59,352 bases of DNA from the NCBI GenBank assembly GCA_018223085.1, contig JAAEZB010000011.1, forward strand, positions 1-59,352. Reading direction: 5' to 3'. This document shows positions 1-9,447 of the stretch, one piece after another. The notes under the pieces were generated by a model that saw only the letters and a list, made by a program, of their open reading frames with translations, was not told the DNA's origin and made no database searches. This DNA comes from Paracoccaceae bacterium. GTDB lineage: Bacteria > Pseudomonadota > Alphaproteobacteria > Rhodobacterales > Rhodobacteraceae. The translations under genes were made by a program, and so were the position numbers. Each line of letters begins with the position of its first letter. Within the stretch, counting starts at the first letter, position 1.

Positions 1-447
1 CGCGGTGTAGACCCAGAACATGACGAGGCCGAAACCGATCATGCCGATGAGCGAGTCAAAGAGTTTGCCGTAGAGGCCGAGCTTGCGTTTGTAGACCATC
101 GACAGTGTGAAGGTCACGAAAAGCGCGAGCCAGACCGGGGCAAGACGCGCCGAGACGGCACCGATGATCCCGGCCTTGCCAAAGGGCATCACGACGCCCG
201 CCAGCAGGTAGATCAGGGCAAGGCCGATCAGGCCGAAGAGGCTATATTTCGAGACTTTGGTTATCAGCTCAATCGGGCCGTTGCCGGAGGTCAGCGTGCC
301 GTCGGCATTGGTTGTCACCGGGGCGGCGCGGAAGATGAAAGAGGCGATGATCTGCAGGGCGACGGCGGCGATAAAGATCAGCGCGACGCCCTGAAAGATC
401 GGGTTGAGCAGGGCTCCGAGGGAGCCGGTCCAGGTTAATGGGTCCAT
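1..447 (-). CDS. Peptide-type ABC transporter permease, OppC/DppC-like (3' end outside window)
   Basis: This is the first 149 codons of an inner-membrane permease; the gene runs off the left edge. I see hydrophobic segments at about residues 17-40, 70-92 and 103-117, and another starting near 130. The segment LYGKLFDSLIGMIGFGLVMF resembles the start of the first canonical OppC/DppC membrane span, so roughly 120 residues with extra spans precede the usual core. The ATG follows the upstream permease stop by 12 bases, and an AAGGAG ribosome site overlaps that stop, so the two are co-transcribed and probably form one heterodimeric channel for oligopeptides or a related solute. The core EAA loop lies outside the window, so the family call rests on the neighbour and this short similarity. 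Confidence 0.72.
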   Translation of the reverse strand, partial: MDPLTWTGSLGALLNPIFQGVALIFIAAVALQIIASFIFRAAPVTTNADGTLTSGNGPIELITKVSKYSLFGLIGLALIYLLAGVVMPFGKAGIIGAVSARLAPVWLALFVTFTLSMVYKRKLGLYGKLFDSLIGMIGFGLVMFWVYTA

Positions 448-459
448 GGTCGACTCTCC

Positions 460-1545
460 TTAGGAAATGCGGATGCGCGGGTTGAGGTAGACATAGCCGA
501 TATCCGAGATCAGCTGCGTCACGAGCACCACGGCCACCGAGACAACGGAGACAGCGAGAAGCATCTCGATGTCGTTGTTGCCGGCGGCGTTGACGAGTTG
601 CCAGCCGAAGCCGGAATAGGAGAACAGCGTCTCGACGATCACCACCCCGTTCAAGAGCCACGGGAATTGCAGCATAATGACGGTAAAGGGCGCGATCAGC
701 GCATTGCGCAGGGCGTGTTTGAGGACGATGTTACGGAAGCTCACCCCTTTGAGGCGCGCGGTGCGGATATATTGCGCGGTCATGACTTCGGCCATTGAGG
801 CGCGGGTCATGCGGGCGATATAGCCCATGCCGTAAAGGGCAACGGTCAGCACCGGCAGGGTAAAGTTGCGCAGGTTGGCGTCATCCATGGCGGATTTGGC
901 CGTGCCTTTGAACAACGCCTTGGCCTCGATGATGCCTGCGTCATGCAGGATCGGCCCGAGCCCATAGCGGGTCGAGGCGAGAAGCGCGATGAAGATCACG
1001 CCGGAGACATATTCCGGGGTCGCGGTCGACAGGATCGACACGGTTGAGAGCGTCCGGTCGGTGCCGCTGCCTTCGCGCATACCCGCAAGCACGCCGATGA
1101 TGAGCGCCGAGGGCACCATGACCATCATCACCCAGAACATCAGCTTGCCAGTATTGGCGAGGCGTTTGCCAAGCACGTCGGCGACAGGTTCCTTGGAGAC
1201 GGTCGAAAAACCCCAGTCGCCTTGAAGTACGCCGCAGAAACGGGGGGTGTCTTCGGGGGCGACGCCGGGGCGGACGCATTTGCCGACGGTGGAGCCGTCA
1301 TCGCGCACCGTCTTGTGGCCGGGCAGAAGGCCAAGCCATTGTGCGTATTTGATCGGTGTCGGTTCGAGATACCCGCGATCTTCGAGGTAGCTTGCCACGG
1401 CCTCGTCGGACATGCGGAAGTTGCCCTGCGATTTGGCGAGCTTCTCAAGGTTGGGATAGAGGTTGGTCATGAAGAAGACGATGTATGTCAGGCAAAGCGC
1501 CGTAACGATCATCATCGCGACCCGTCTCAGAATGAATAGTCCCAT
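460..1545 (-). CDS. Peptide-type ABC transporter permease, OppB/DppB-like
   Basis: Inner-membrane permease of 361 residues from the binding-protein-dependent transport family. An N-terminal span lies at residues 8-30. A long periplasmic loop (about 35-130) holds two cysteines, followed by the conserved permease domain. The cytoplasmic EAA loop that docks on the ATPase is visible in the stretch MTAQYIRTARLKGVSFRNIV, followed by KHALRNALIAP, both typical of DppB/OppB. It pairs with the OppC-like gene 12 bases downstream. No solute-binding protein or ATPase lies in the window; the ATPases may follow beyond the left edge, and the binding protein is not in its common upstream place. The substrate cannot be read from sequence; dipeptides, oligopeptides, nickel and opines all use this family. 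Confidence 0.88.
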   Translation of the reverse strand: MGLFILRRVAMMIVTALCLTYIVFFMTNLYPNLEKLAKSQGNFRMSDEAVASYLEDRGYLEPTPIKYAQWLGLLPGHKTVRDDGSTVGKCVRPGVAPEDTPRFCGVLQGDWGFSTVSKEPVADVLGKRLANTGKLMFWVMMVMVPSALIIGVLAGMREGSGTDRTLSTVSILSTATPEYVSGVIFIALLASTRYGLGPILHDAGIIEAKALFKGTAKSAMDDANLRNFTLPVLTVALYGMGYIARMTRASMAEVMTAQYIRTARLKGVSFRNIVLKHALRNALIAPFTVIMLQFPWLLNGVVIVETLFSYSGFGWQLVNAAGNNDIEMLLAVSVVSVAVVLVTQLISDIGYVYLNPRIRIS

Positions 1546-1982
1546 CTGACCCCCGTTGGTCTTGTGTCTGTTTCAGCCCGAGCGATGCAGGCCATTTGGG
1601 CACGTGACAGCGCCGCCCCGAACAAGGCGCGGCGGTGCAGATTGTTATTTTTCGGGGGGCGTGACGGTCGCTTTGACAGCCGGGCACGCAGGTGGCGTGC
1701 TGGCGGCAGATCGCGCAAAAGGAGCGCTGGCAAAGGCTGGCGTCATTGAATTCCCCGTCGGCAGTTCCAGCCCCTTGATGGGCCAGTTTTTTATCTCGGT
1801 CAGCGCTGCTTTCCCGTCTGAAACTGGGAGGTGCACTGCCGTTGGATACCATTGCGCATGAGATTCCCCCTCGCGTCAACGGTCAGTCTCGTCATTTCAT
1901 GGTAAAAAAACGACATGCGTGGCGTCGGAAATGAACAAAATTGACGCTTGGTGCACGCTGCACTGCAGCAATTTGACGGAAA
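1546..1982. other. Intergenic region upstream of the permease pair; no convincing gene
   Basis: These 437 bases separate the araC-family gene from the permeases, both on the minus strand. I see a GC-rich hairpin with one mismatch (arms 1611-1619 and 1626-1634) that could act as a leader or attenuator structure, and an AT-richer stretch at 1895-1945 that could hold the permease promoter. A minus-strand frame ending at 1645 could start at a GTG (1836) and give 63 residues, but it has no recognisable domain or ribosome site. No solute-binding protein gene is present. Confidence 0.4.
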
Positions 1983-2885
1983 TCAGCGCCCGGAAGATTT
2001 ACGCAACTGGGTCGGGGAGGCGCCAAAATGTTGTTGGCTGAAGCGGGAGAAATAGGCCGCCGAGCCAAAGCCCAGATGATCGGCAATGTCCTGCACCGGC
2101 AAATCGCTTCTGGTCAGGAGAATACGGGCCTCGTGTTGAACCATCTGGTTGAGCATGTCGGCGGCGGTCAGCCCGGCGCACTGGCGGCAGACGCGGGTCA
2201 GGTGCGTCGGGGTAATGTCGAGCGCTTCGGCGTAGCTTGCCATGGAGTTGCCAGAGCGGAAATCTTCGGCGAGCAGATCGCTAAAGCGGCGCACGAGTCG
2301 TTCTGCGGCGCTGGTGCGGGGTTGGGCCCCGGCGTGGAGCATCTGTCGCCGCAGCCAGATCGACACCATGGAAGCGAGCGCGGTCATGGCCTCGGGCAGG
2401 AGAGGGCGGGCCTCGCCGAGTTCGCGGCGCATATCGTCGAAAAGCCCGGTCAGCTCGGCCTGAGCCAGGCCGTCCTGAATGCGGAGTTGATGGGTGCGGT
2501 CTGGCAGGATCACCCGCCCGTCATCGGGGATCAGCAACACCTGCCCCTGCACTTGCCGAGCATATTCCATGGCAAAGAGTTTACCCGCAGGCACGAAGAT
2601 CGCGTTATGGGCGCCAAAGCCGCGGCGCAGGCCGTGCAGAAGGATGCGCCCCTGTCCGCGGGTGATCCAGAGAAACAGGTGATGGTCGCGCTGGTGAAGT
2701 TGTTCCAACTGCCAACTTCCGCCGACGGTCATCTGCGACAGGGTATGCACCTGAATGGCGTTGACCTGTGGCGGCATCGGCGTTTCGGGCGGGGCCGGAT
2801 ACGCCTCAGTCGATTGGGAAAAGGGCCGGGCCGCTTCCGGGGTCCGTTTGAGGAATGATGGAATATGAACAGTATCGTCAGCCAT
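1983..2885 (-). CDS. AraC-family transcriptional regulator
   Basis: Protein of 300 residues with an N-terminal cupin-like sensor part (about 40-160; note FLWITRGQGRILLHG and AIFVPAGKLFAMEY) and a C-terminal pair of helix-turn-helix motifs (about 195-297). The second motif is clear: DLPVQDIADHLGFGSAAYFS followed by RFSQQHFGASPTQLR, the classical AraC/XylS signature. It should act in the cytoplasm as a one-component activator or repressor responding to a small molecule. It lies upstream of the peptide-permease pair on the same strand, separated by a 437-base gap, so it may control that transporter; this is inference from position only. The ligand is unknown. Confidence 0.9.
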   Translation of the reverse strand: MADDTVHIPSFLKRTPEAARPFSQSTEAYPAPPETPMPPQVNAIQVHTLSQMTVGGSWQLEQLHQRDHHLFLWITRGQGRILLHGLRRGFGAHNAIFVPAGKLFAMEYARQVQGQVLLIPDDGRVILPDRTHQLRIQDGLAQAELTGLFDDMRRELGEARPLLPEAMTALASMVSIWLRRQMLHAGAQPRTSAAERLVRRFSDLLAEDFRSGNSMASYAEALDITPTHLTRVCRQCAGLTAADMLNQMVQHEARILLTRSDLPVQDIADHLGFGSAAYFSRFSQQHFGASPTQLRKSSGR

Positions 2886-2948
2886 GCTGGGCTAAGCCAT
2901 GACAGAAAGGTTCGATATGGGCAATGGTGAGTGGGTCGCACCTTCGGG

Positions 2949-3821
2949 TTACGGGCGAAATTTCGCCCATGATTTCATTTTGGAGCGGAACCACGTGCGT
3001 TGGCGCTTGGCAAATTGGCGGGTGGCGATGGTGGCGCGGGACGCCGCCTCTTCAAGGGTGATTTCACCGCGCAAATGAGCGATTAGCTCGGGGGCGCCTA
3101 TGGCCTTGGAGGACAGGCGTTTGGGGTCCCAATCGGTAAGATTGTCACGCGCCTCGTCCAGCGCGCCGAGGTCGAGCATCTGTTGAAACCGGCGGGCGAT
3201 CCGGGCGTTGAGCCAGTCACGCTCTACGTCGAACAGGATAGCTGTGCAGTCCGATTCCGGCAGCAAGGGCGGCGGCGTGTCATCCTGCCACACGGCGAGC
3301 GGGCGGCCCGTGGCGCGAAGCACTTCCCAAGCGCGCTGTACGCGCATCGGGTTCAGGCGGTCGATTCGCGATGCGGTTTCGGGGTCCAGTTCGGCGAGGA
3401 GGGTTTCAAACCCGTCCTCGGCCACGCGGGCATCGGCCTCGGCGCGAATCTCGGGCGGTGTGGCGGGAATCTCGGCGAGACCCTGGGTCAGGGCGGTGAA
3501 ATAGAGACCTGTACCGCCGGTGATGATCGGGCGCGTGCCGCCCGCAAGAAACGGGGCCACCTCACGCAGCCAATGACCGACGGAATACTCTGCGTCCCGC
3601 GGCACATGGCCATAAAGCGCATGCGGCGCGCGTGACTCGTCCTCTTCCGAGGGGCGCGCGGTCAGGATACGCCAGTTGTCATAGACCTGAATCGCATCGG
3701 CATTGACGATCACGCCGCCCTGAGTCTCGGCAATCTCCAGCGCCAGCGCGCTTTTGCCGCTCGCCGTGGGGCCGGCGATGAGAACAGGGCGATCATGGGG
3801 GATATCGAAGGGCAGGGTCAT
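2949..3821 (-). CDS. miaA: tRNA dimethylallyltransferase
   Basis: Transfers a dimethylallyl group to N6 of adenosine 37 in tRNAs that read codons starting with U. The P-loop is in [20 protein letters not shown] near the start. [19 protein letters not shown] and the [14 protein letters not shown] substrate-binding segment follow, all diagnostic of MiaA. I chose the ATG at 3821 (290 residues) because the match to the family begins within ten residues of it; upstream in-frame ATGs at 3890 and 3965 would run into the divergent pyrH promoter. The gene is divergent from pyrH with about 110 bases between them, and its 3' end faces the start of the araC-family gene on the same strand. Confidence 0.95.
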   Translation of the reverse strand: MTLPFDIPHDRPVLIAGPTASGKSALALEIAETQGGVIVNADAIQVYDNWRILTARPSEEDESRAPHALYGHVPRDAEYSVGHWLREVAPFLAGGTRPIITGGTGLYFTALTQGLAEIPATPPEIRAEADARVAEDGFETLLAELDPETASRIDRLNPMRVQRAWEVLRATGRPLAVWQDDTPPPLLPESDCTAILFDVERDWLNARIARRFQQMLDLGALDEARDNLTDWDPKRLSSKAIGAPELIAHLRGEITLEEAASRATIATRQFAKRQRTWFRSKMKSWAKFRP

Positions 3822-3931
3822 ACGGGGAAAATTCGCCTCATTGTCTCTATCTTGATATCGCGCATTGAACCTGTCCGTGTTTTCCGACATTTTGCGCCCG
3901 ATAATAATTCCTCGCGCAGACGGAGTGCAAC

Positions 3932-4663
3932 ATGACCGAAGACGCCCCCGCCCCGAAGACCGCATTCAAACGTGTAATGCTCAAGATTTCGGGGGAGGCG
4001 CTGATGGGAGATCAGGGATTCGGCCTGCATCCGCCCACTGTTCAGCGGATCGCGCAGGAGGTCAAATCGGTGCATGATCTGGGCGTTGAGATTTGCATGG
4101 TGATCGGGGGCGGCAATATCTTTCGCGGGCTTTCGGGATCTGCGCAGGGGATGGAACGCACCACGGCCGATTACATGGGAATGCTGGCCACGGTGATGAA
4201 CGCGCTGGCGATGCAGTCGGCGCTTGAAGAGATCGGGGTTTTCACCCGGGTTATCTCGGCGATTCCCATGGATCAGGTTTGTGAGCCTTACATCCGCCGC
4301 CGCGCTGTGCGCCATCTTGAGAAGGGTCGCGTTTGCATTTTTGCTGCCGGGACCGGCAACCCCTATTTCACCACCGATACCGCTGCGACCCTGCGCGCCA
4401 ACGAGATGGCCTGTGAGGCGATCTTTAAGGGCACCAAGGTCGACGGGGTTTACGACAAGGACCCGGTTAAATTCGACGATGCGGTGCGCTATGACACGGT
4501 TTCGTATGACGATGTTCTGGCCAAGCGCCTTGGGGTGATGGATGCGAGCGCGATTGCGCTGGCGCGCGACAACAACCTGCCGATCATCGTCTTTAGCCTT
4601 GATGAACCGGGCGGGTTCAAGGGAATCCTTGCCGGAGAGGGCACCTATACAAAGGTCGGGTGA
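3932..4663 (+). CDS. pyrH: Uridylate kinase (UMP kinase)
   Basis: Phosphorylates UMP to UDP in pyrimidine nucleotide synthesis; a cytoplasmic hexamer of the amino-acid-kinase fold. The 243-residue protein has the phosphate-binding segment [17 protein letters not shown], the [10 protein letters not shown] loop, and the C-terminal [10 protein letters not shown] motif that contacts the nucleotide. Length and motif order are as in other bacterial PyrH proteins. It starts the rightward block pyrH-frr-uppS-cdsA-dxr-rseP, a common alphaproteobacterial order, although tsf and rpsB are not directly upstream here (miaA is, on the other strand). Confidence 0.97.
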   Translation: MTEDAPAPKTAFKRVMLKISGEALMGDQGFGLHPPTVQRIAQEVKSVHDLGVEICMVIGGGNIFRGLSGSAQGMERTTADYMGMLATVMNALAMQSALEEIGVFTRVISAIPMDQVCEPYIRRRAVRHLEKGRVCIFAAGTGNPYFTTDTAATLRANEMACEAIFKGTKVDGVYDKDPVKFDDAVRYDTVSYDDVLAKRLGVMDASAIALARDNNLPIIVFSLDEPGGFKGILAGEGTYTKVG

Positions 4664-4723
4664 GACCGTTAGAATAGGAACGAAACCGGCCCCGTGCGGG
4701 CCGCAGCAAGAAGAAGATATGCC

Positions 4724-5287
4724 ATGTCCGATGATTTCGAACTTGATACCGACGATCTGACCCGCCGTATGGACGGCGCCATGGGGGCGCTGAAGACGGA
4801 ATTTGCCTCGTTGCGCACGGGCCGTGGCTCGGCGACGATGCTTGAGCCGGTCACCGTCGATGCCTATGGCCAGCAGACCCCGATCAACCAGGTGGGCACC
4901 GTGAACGTGCCCGAGCCGCGCATGGTTACGATCAATGTCTGGGATAAATCGCTCGTTGGTGCGGTCGAAAAAGCTATCATGAACAGTGGCTTGGGGATTA
5001 ATCCACAGACCAATGGCACGATCGTGATGTTGCCGATTCCGGAACTCAACGAAGAACGCCGTACCGAGCTTGCCCGCGTTGCGGCGCAATATGCCGAGCA
5101 TGCGCGTGTCGCGATCCGTAACGTACGGCGCGACGGTATGGACCGGGTCAAAAAGGCCAAGGCCGACGGGATTTCCGAGGACGATCAGAAGTTCTGGGAA
5201 AGCGAAGTGCAGGATTTGACGGACACCTACATCAAGAAGGTGGACGAGGCGCTTGAGCATAAACAAGCCGAGATCATGCAGGTCTAG
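4724..5287 (+). CDS. frr: Ribosome recycling factor
   Basis: Splits the post-termination ribosome together with EF-G. The 187-residue protein carries [20 protein letters not shown] near the start, [16 protein letters not shown] in the middle and the C-terminal long helix with [18 protein letters not shown], the usual RRF landmarks. I use the ATG at 4724. A GTG at 4694 in frame would add ten residues ([10 protein letters not shown]) that do not belong to the family. It follows pyrH by 60 bases and precedes uppS by 21, consistent with one transcript. Confidence 0.97.
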   Translation: MSDDFELDTDDLTRRMDGAMGALKTEFASLRTGRGSATMLEPVTVDAYGQQTPINQVGTVNVPEPRMVTINVWDKSLVGAVEKAIMNSGLGINPQTNGTIVMLPIPELNEERRTELARVAAQYAEHARVAIRNVRRDGMDRVKKAKADGISEDDQKFWESEVQDLTDTYIKKVDEALEHKQAEIMQV

Positions 5288-5308
5288 GCGAGAAAAGAGG
5301 CCGCACAG

Positions 5309-6034
5309 GTGGGTTCCGAAACGGATATGAGCGGCGGTCCTCGCCACGTGGCGATCATCATGGATGGCAATGGCCGCTGGGCGCAGGCGCGTGGGCGGCC
5401 ACGTCTTTTTGGCCACCATGCGGGCGCACGTCGGGTGCGCGAGATCGTCGAGGCTTGTCCCGAAAACGGGGTGGATTACCTGACGATTTTCGCTTTTTCG
5501 ACAGAAAACTGGAAGCGGACCCAGATTGAGGTTGCCGGGCTTATGAGCCTGTTCCGGCGCTATATCATGAAGGAAATGCAGGATTTCGTGCGCCAGAACG
5601 TGCGGGTGCGGTTTATCGGCGATCGGGTGCGGCTTGATGATAAGCTCAGCACTTTGATGGATGAAGCCGAAGAACTGACCGCGCATTGCACCGGTACCAA
5701 CCTCACCATCGCGTTGAATTATGGCGGGCGCGACGAGGTGGCCCGCGCGACGAAGCGGTTGGCCGAAGATGTGGCAGCAGGCAAACTCGATCCCCAAAGC
5801 GTGGATGAGGAAACCCTGCCTAAGTATTTGGATACATGCGTTTTACCAGACCCGGACCTTGTGATCCGCACCAGTGGTGAAGCGCGAATTTCCAACTTTC
5901 TGCTCTGGCAATCAGCCTATGCGGAATATGAGTTTATCGATACGCTCTGGCCGGATTTCTCTAAGGAAGAATTCCATCGTCTGGTGTCCTCCTATGGTGG
6001 GCGCGAACGTCGTTTTGGCGGGGTTGACGGATGA
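5309..6034 (+). CDS. uppS: Undecaprenyl (polyprenyl) diphosphate synthase
   Basis: Condenses isopentenyl units onto farnesyl diphosphate in cis, giving the C55 carrier used for peptidoglycan and surface polysaccharide synthesis. The catalytic segment IIMDGNGRWAQARG is followed by GHHAGARRVREIVE, the FAFSTENWKR motif and the C-terminal DLVIRTSGEARISNFLLWQS, all canonical. The length (241) is normal. The start is given as GTG 5309 because AAGAGG sits eight bases before it. An ATG at 5327 is possible but has no ribosome site. The stop overlaps the cdsA start in ATGA, so translation is coupled. Confidence 0.96.
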   Translation: MGSETDMSGGPRHVAIIMDGNGRWAQARGRPRLFGHHAGARRVREIVEACPENGVDYLTIFAFSTENWKRTQIEVAGLMSLFRRYIMKEMQDFVRQNVRVRFIGDRVRLDDKLSTLMDEAEELTAHCTGTNLTIALNYGGRDEVARATKRLAEDVAAGKLDPQSVDEETLPKYLDTCVLPDPDLVIRTSGEARISNFLLWQSAYAEYEFIDTLWPDFSKEEFHRLVSSYGGRERRFGGVDG

Positions 6035-6795
6035 GCGGCAGCGGAAAATGGGGCGATTTACCGACTCGCATTGCTTCTGCGGCAGTGATGATTGTTGTCG
6101 GGGTTGCGGCGGTCTGGATTGGTGGGCTGTGGTTCACGCTTTTGGTGGCGTTGATCGGCGGCGGCATGATCTGGGAATTGTGCCGGATGCTCGGCCCGGA
6201 TCGCGAGCAGCTCGCTGTGCCGATGGGGCTTTTGACCACGGCGGCGCTTTGGGGGGCAACGCTTATTCCAAGCGAGGCCGTGTTGCCGGTGCTTATTGCG
6301 CCAGCCCTTGTTGGCGCGACGCAACTTCATAAAGATCGTTTGATTTATGGGGCTTATGCGGCGGGTTTGATGTTGGCCTGTTACGGGTTGATAGGGCTGC
6401 GGGCTGAGCATGGGCTGATGTGGGTCGTGTGGATGGTCGCCGTCGTGATCGCGAGCGACGTGGCGGGCTATTTCGTTGGTCGGATCGTTGGTGGGCCGAA
6501 ATTCTGGCCCAAGGTATCGCCGAAGAAGACATGGTCGGGCACGGTTGGCGGCTGGGTTGCGGCCGGGGCCGTGGGCGCGGCCTTTGGCGGGTTGCCGCTT
6601 GTGCTCATGAGTATTGCCACGGCCTTTGCCGGGCAGATGGGCGATGCGGCTGAAAGCGCCATCAAGCGTCATGCGGGTATCAAGGACAGCTCCAATCTTA
6701 TTCCCGGTCATGGCGGTCTTTTGGATCGGTTTGATGCGATGATGGGCGCGGCGCTTTTCGTGATGATCGTTGGATCGGCGGTGGGGCTGCCCTGA
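6031..6795 (+). CDS. cdsA: Phosphatidate cytidylyltransferase (CDP-diglyceride synthase)
   Basis: Makes CDP-diacylglycerol from phosphatidic acid and CTP in the inner membrane, the branch point of phospholipid synthesis. The 254-residue protein is strongly hydrophobic throughout and ends with the family signature: SAIKRHAGIKDSSNLIPGHG followed by GLLDRFDAMMG, including the conserved K-D, H-G-G and D-R residues. It is shorter than the E. coli enzyme, as is common in this order. It overlaps uppS by four bases and dxr by one (TGATG), so the three are translated together. Confidence 0.96.
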   Translation: MSGSGKWGDLPTRIASAAVMIVVGVAAVWIGGLWFTLLVALIGGGMIWELCRMLGPDREQLAVPMGLLTTAALWGATLIPSEAVLPVLIAPALVGATQLHKDRLIYGAYAAGLMLACYGLIGLRAEHGLMWVVWMVAVVIASDVAGYFVGRIVGGPKFWPKVSPKKTWSGTVGGWVAAGAVGAAFGGLPLVLMSIATAFAGQMGDAAESAIKRHAGIKDSSNLIPGHGGLLDRFDAMMGAALFVMIVGSAVGLP

Positions 6796-7964
6796 TGCGG
6801 AAACTGTCCATTTTTGGCGCGACAGGGTCCATCGGGCAGAACACGATCGACCTTATTGCGCGTGACCCTGAATCCTATGACGTGGTCGCATTGACCGGTG
6901 GGCGCAATATCGCGCAGCTGGCCGAGGATGCGCGGCGTTTGAATGCCGATATTGCGGTGACGGCGCATGAGGCGCTTTTGGATGACCTGCGCGCGGCGCT
7001 GGCGGGATCGGGGATCGCGGCGGCGGCCGGGGCGGCAGCGATTGAGGAGGCGGCCACACGGCCGGCCGATTGGGTCATGTCGGCGATTGTCGGGGCAGCG
7101 GGGCTTGTGCCGGGGCTACGGGCGCTTGAACAGGGGGCGACGTTGGCGCTTGCCAACAAAGAGTCCCTTGTCACGGCAGGGCCGCTCATCATGGGTACGG
7201 CCAAGGCGCACGGGGGCCGGGTTCTGCCGGTCGATAGCGAGCATTCAGCGGTGTTTCAGGGGCTTGTCGGGGAAGATTTCGATGCGGTGGAGCGCATCAT
7301 CATCACCGCCAGTGGCGGTGCGTTTCGCGACTGGAGTCTTGAGGAGATGGCCAAAGCCACTCCGGCGCAGGCGTCTTCGCATCCGAACTGGGATATGGGC
7401 CAGCGGATCACCATCGACAGTGCGTCGATGTTCAACAAGGCGCTGGAAGTCATCGAGACCAAAGAATTTTTCGGCTGTCCGCATGAGATGATCGAGGTTC
7501 TGGTGCACCCGGAATCCATGGTGCATGCGCTGGTTGGGTTCAACGATGGGGCGCTTATGGCGCATGTGGGGCCGCCGGATATGCGCCATGCGATTGGTTA
7601 TGCGCTGCACTGGCCCAAGCGCAAGGCGCTGCCGGTGGAGCGGCTTGATCTGGCCAAGTTGGGCCAGTTGACGTTCCGGGCGCCGGACATGGCGCGCTAT
7701 CCGGCGCTTCGGTTGGCGCATGAAGTGCTTGAGGCGGGCGGTTTGAGCGGTGCGGTGTTCAACGCCGCCAAAGAGCGCGCGCTTGATGGATTTCTTGAGG
7801 AACGGATCGGATTTTTGCAGATGGCAGAGGTCGTGGAGGCGGTTCTTGACAGGCTGTCGACCGATGCACGCCTCATTAATGCCGAAATGACCCTTGATAG
7901 AGTGCGCGAGGCAGACCATTTGGCACGCAAGGCGGCCGATCAAGTCATGGCCGAGTGGCAATAA
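6795..7964 (+). CDS. dxr: 1-deoxy-D-xylulose-5-phosphate reductoisomerase
   Basis: Second enzyme of the MEP isoprenoid pathway, converting DXP to MEP with NADPH. The NADPH-binding loop FGATGSIGQNTIDLI is at the very start; LANKESLVTAG, LPVDSEHSAVFQ, ITASGGAFRDW and the metal/substrate region MGQRITIDSASMFNKALEVI follow in the normal order. Length 389 is typical. Its product feeds uppS a few genes upstream, and ispDF, which acts next in the pathway, is also in the window at 52376-53503. Confidence 0.97.
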   Translation: MRKLSIFGATGSIGQNTIDLIARDPESYDVVALTGGRNIAQLAEDARRLNADIAVTAHEALLDDLRAALAGSGIAAAAGAAAIEEAATRPADWVMSAIVGAAGLVPGLRALEQGATLALANKESLVTAGPLIMGTAKAHGGRVLPVDSEHSAVFQGLVGEDFDAVERIIITASGGAFRDWSLEEMAKATPAQASSHPNWDMGQRITIDSASMFNKALEVIETKEFFGCPHEMIEVLVHPESMVHALVGFNDGALMAHVGPPDMRHAIGYALHWPKRKALPVERLDLAKLGQLTFRAPDMARYPALRLAHEVLEAGGLSGAVFNAAKERALDGFLEERIGFLQMAEVVEAVLDRLSTDARLINAEMTLDRVREADHLARKAADQVMAEWQ

Positions 7965-7985
7965 CAAAAACGAACGGGTTTACAC

Positions 7986-9332
7986 GTGGATATTCTTGGA
8001 CTGCTCAACGGATTTGGCAGCACTTTCTGGATCATCATCGCCTTTGTGGTCGCGCTTTCGATCATCGTGGCGATCCATGAATACGGCCATTACATCGTCG
8101 GGCGCTGGTCCGGGATCGGAGCGGATGTGTTTTCGCTCGGCTTTGGGCCGGTTCTGTTTTCGCGGTTTGATAAACGCGGCACCAAGTGGCAGATCGCGGC
8201 GATCCCGCTTGGCGGTTACGTGAAATTCAAGGGTGATGCCAACGCGGCCTCTGGCAAGGATGCGGAGGCGATGGAAGGTCTGAGCGACGACGAGCTGCGC
8301 CATACGATGCATGGTGCGCCGCTTTGGGCGCGGGCTGCGACGGTCGCGGCGGGGCCGATCTTTAACTTTATCCTGTCGACATTGGTTTTTGCGGCAATTT
8401 TCATGAGCCGCGGGCAGGTTGGCGATAGCTTTGCCGTGGGGGAGCTGCGTGACCTGCCGCCGCCCGCCTATGAGCTGAGCGAAGGCGACGAGATTCTCAA
8501 GATTGGCGGGCTGACGGTGCCGTCTTTTGAGGATTCTGAGGCATTTGATACGTTTGCGACCTCTATCCCGGTTGAAACGCCGTTGGAATATGTAGTGAAG
8601 CGTGATGGCGTGCAAACGGCCGTGAGCGGCCCGTATCCTTATCCGCCTATTGTTCTGCATCTGGCGCCCAAATCGGCAGCTTATGGGGCCGGGCTTGAGG
8701 TTGGCGATGTCATCACCGGCATTGACGGGCGCGCGATCACCGGGTTTTCGGAACTGAAGCAGGCGGTCGAGACGGGGGAGGGGAAACCTCTCGCACTGGA
8801 TGTGTGGCGCGAAGGCGAGGCCCTTGCCTTTACCATGACGCCGCGCCGTGTCGATGAACCGCTTCCCGAGGGTGGGTTCCAGACGCAATGGCGGATTGGC
8901 ATCGCTGGCGGTCTGGCTTTTGATCCGGCAACGGAAAGGCTTGGTCCGGCCAAGGCCGTTTGGGGCGGTGTTCTTCAGACGGGGCGCATCATCGAAGGGT
9001 CGGTGTCCGGCCTCTATCACATGGTGACCGGCGCGATCAGCACCTGTAATCTCACCGGTCCGGTTGGCATTGCCCAAACCTCGGGCGCGATGGCGAGCCA
9101 GGGGGCGCAGAGCTTTATCTGGTTCATTGCTGTCCTGTCAGCGGCGATTGGGATGCTCAACCTGTTCCCAATTCCGATGCTCGATGGTGGGCATCTGGTC
9201 TTTTACGCCTACGAGGCCGTGGCGGGCCGTCCGCCGAGCGACAAGGTGGTCAATGTCCTAATGATGATGGGGTTGGCGATCGTGCTTGGGATGATGATGT
9301 TCGGGCTGACAAACGACCTGTTCTGCCCATGA
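7986..9332 (+). CDS. rseP: Site-2 intramembrane zinc metalloprotease
   Basis: Inner-membrane protease that cleaves anti-sigma factors and remnant signal peptides within the membrane. The zinc motif HEYGH is at residues 31-35 in the first span; a PDZ domain is visible around residues 220-290 (GLEVGDVITGIDGRAI), and the C-terminal LFPIPMLDGGHL completes the metal site. Length 448 matches RseP/YaeL. The start is a GTG at 7986 with only a weak ribosome site. It lies between dxr and bamA as in many proteobacteria. A hairpin at 9350-9384 probably ends its transcript. Confidence 0.96.
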   Translation: MDILGLLNGFGSTFWIIIAFVVALSIIVAIHEYGHYIVGRWSGIGADVFSLGFGPVLFSRFDKRGTKWQIAAIPLGGYVKFKGDANAASGKDAEAMEGLSDDELRHTMHGAPLWARAATVAAGPIFNFILSTLVFAAIFMSRGQVGDSFAVGELRDLPPPAYELSEGDEILKIGGLTVPSFEDSEAFDTFATSIPVETPLEYVVKRDGVQTAVSGPYPYPPIVLHLAPKSAAYGAGLEVGDVITGIDGRAITGFSELKQAVETGEGKPLALDVWREGEALAFTMTPRRVDEPLPEGGFQTQWRIGIAGGLAFDPATERLGPAKAVWGGVLQTGRIIEGSVSGLYHMVTGAISTCNLTGPVGIAQTSGAMASQGAQSFIWFIAVLSAAIGMLNLFPIPMLDGGHLVFYAYEAVAGRPPSDKVVNVLMMMGLAIVLGMMMFGLTNDLFCP

Positions 9333-9349
9333 TGTGCCTTTGATGCGGC

Positions 9350-9384
9350 GGGGCAGCGACACCGAGCTTTCATGATGCTGCCCC
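9350..9384 (+). terminator. Hairpin after rseP, probable terminator
   Basis: GGGGCAGC (9350-9357) pairs perfectly with GCTGCCCC (9377-9384) over a 19-base loop and is followed by ATTCTT. It starts 17 bases after the rseP stop. The loop is long and the T tract poor, so termination may be partial. Confidence 0.45.
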
Positions 9385-9447
9385 ATTCTTGCCCGAATCT
9401 CTGCGTAGCGTTGATGTCAGACCATCACGATAGCAGGGATAAGAGCC

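Noticed and set aside
1355-1390. GGTTCGAGAT stretch resembling a tRNA T-arm
   Set aside because: It lies within the coding sequence of the OppB-like permease and no acceptor or anticodon stem can be formed around it.
1645-1836. Possible 63-residue minus-strand protein upstream of the permeases
   Set aside because: GTG start without ribosome site, no domain, and A/P/S-rich tail; conservation would be needed before calling it.
3818-5797. Long minus-strand open frame (659 codons) opposite pyrH, frr and uppS
   Set aside because: It is the mirror of three well-conserved genes in GC-rich DNA, has H/R/P-rich composition and no domain. Similar shadows occur opposite bamA (10450-12333), guaA (39790-41262), amtB (50074-51207), ntrC (55801-57195) and ntrY (57570-59258).
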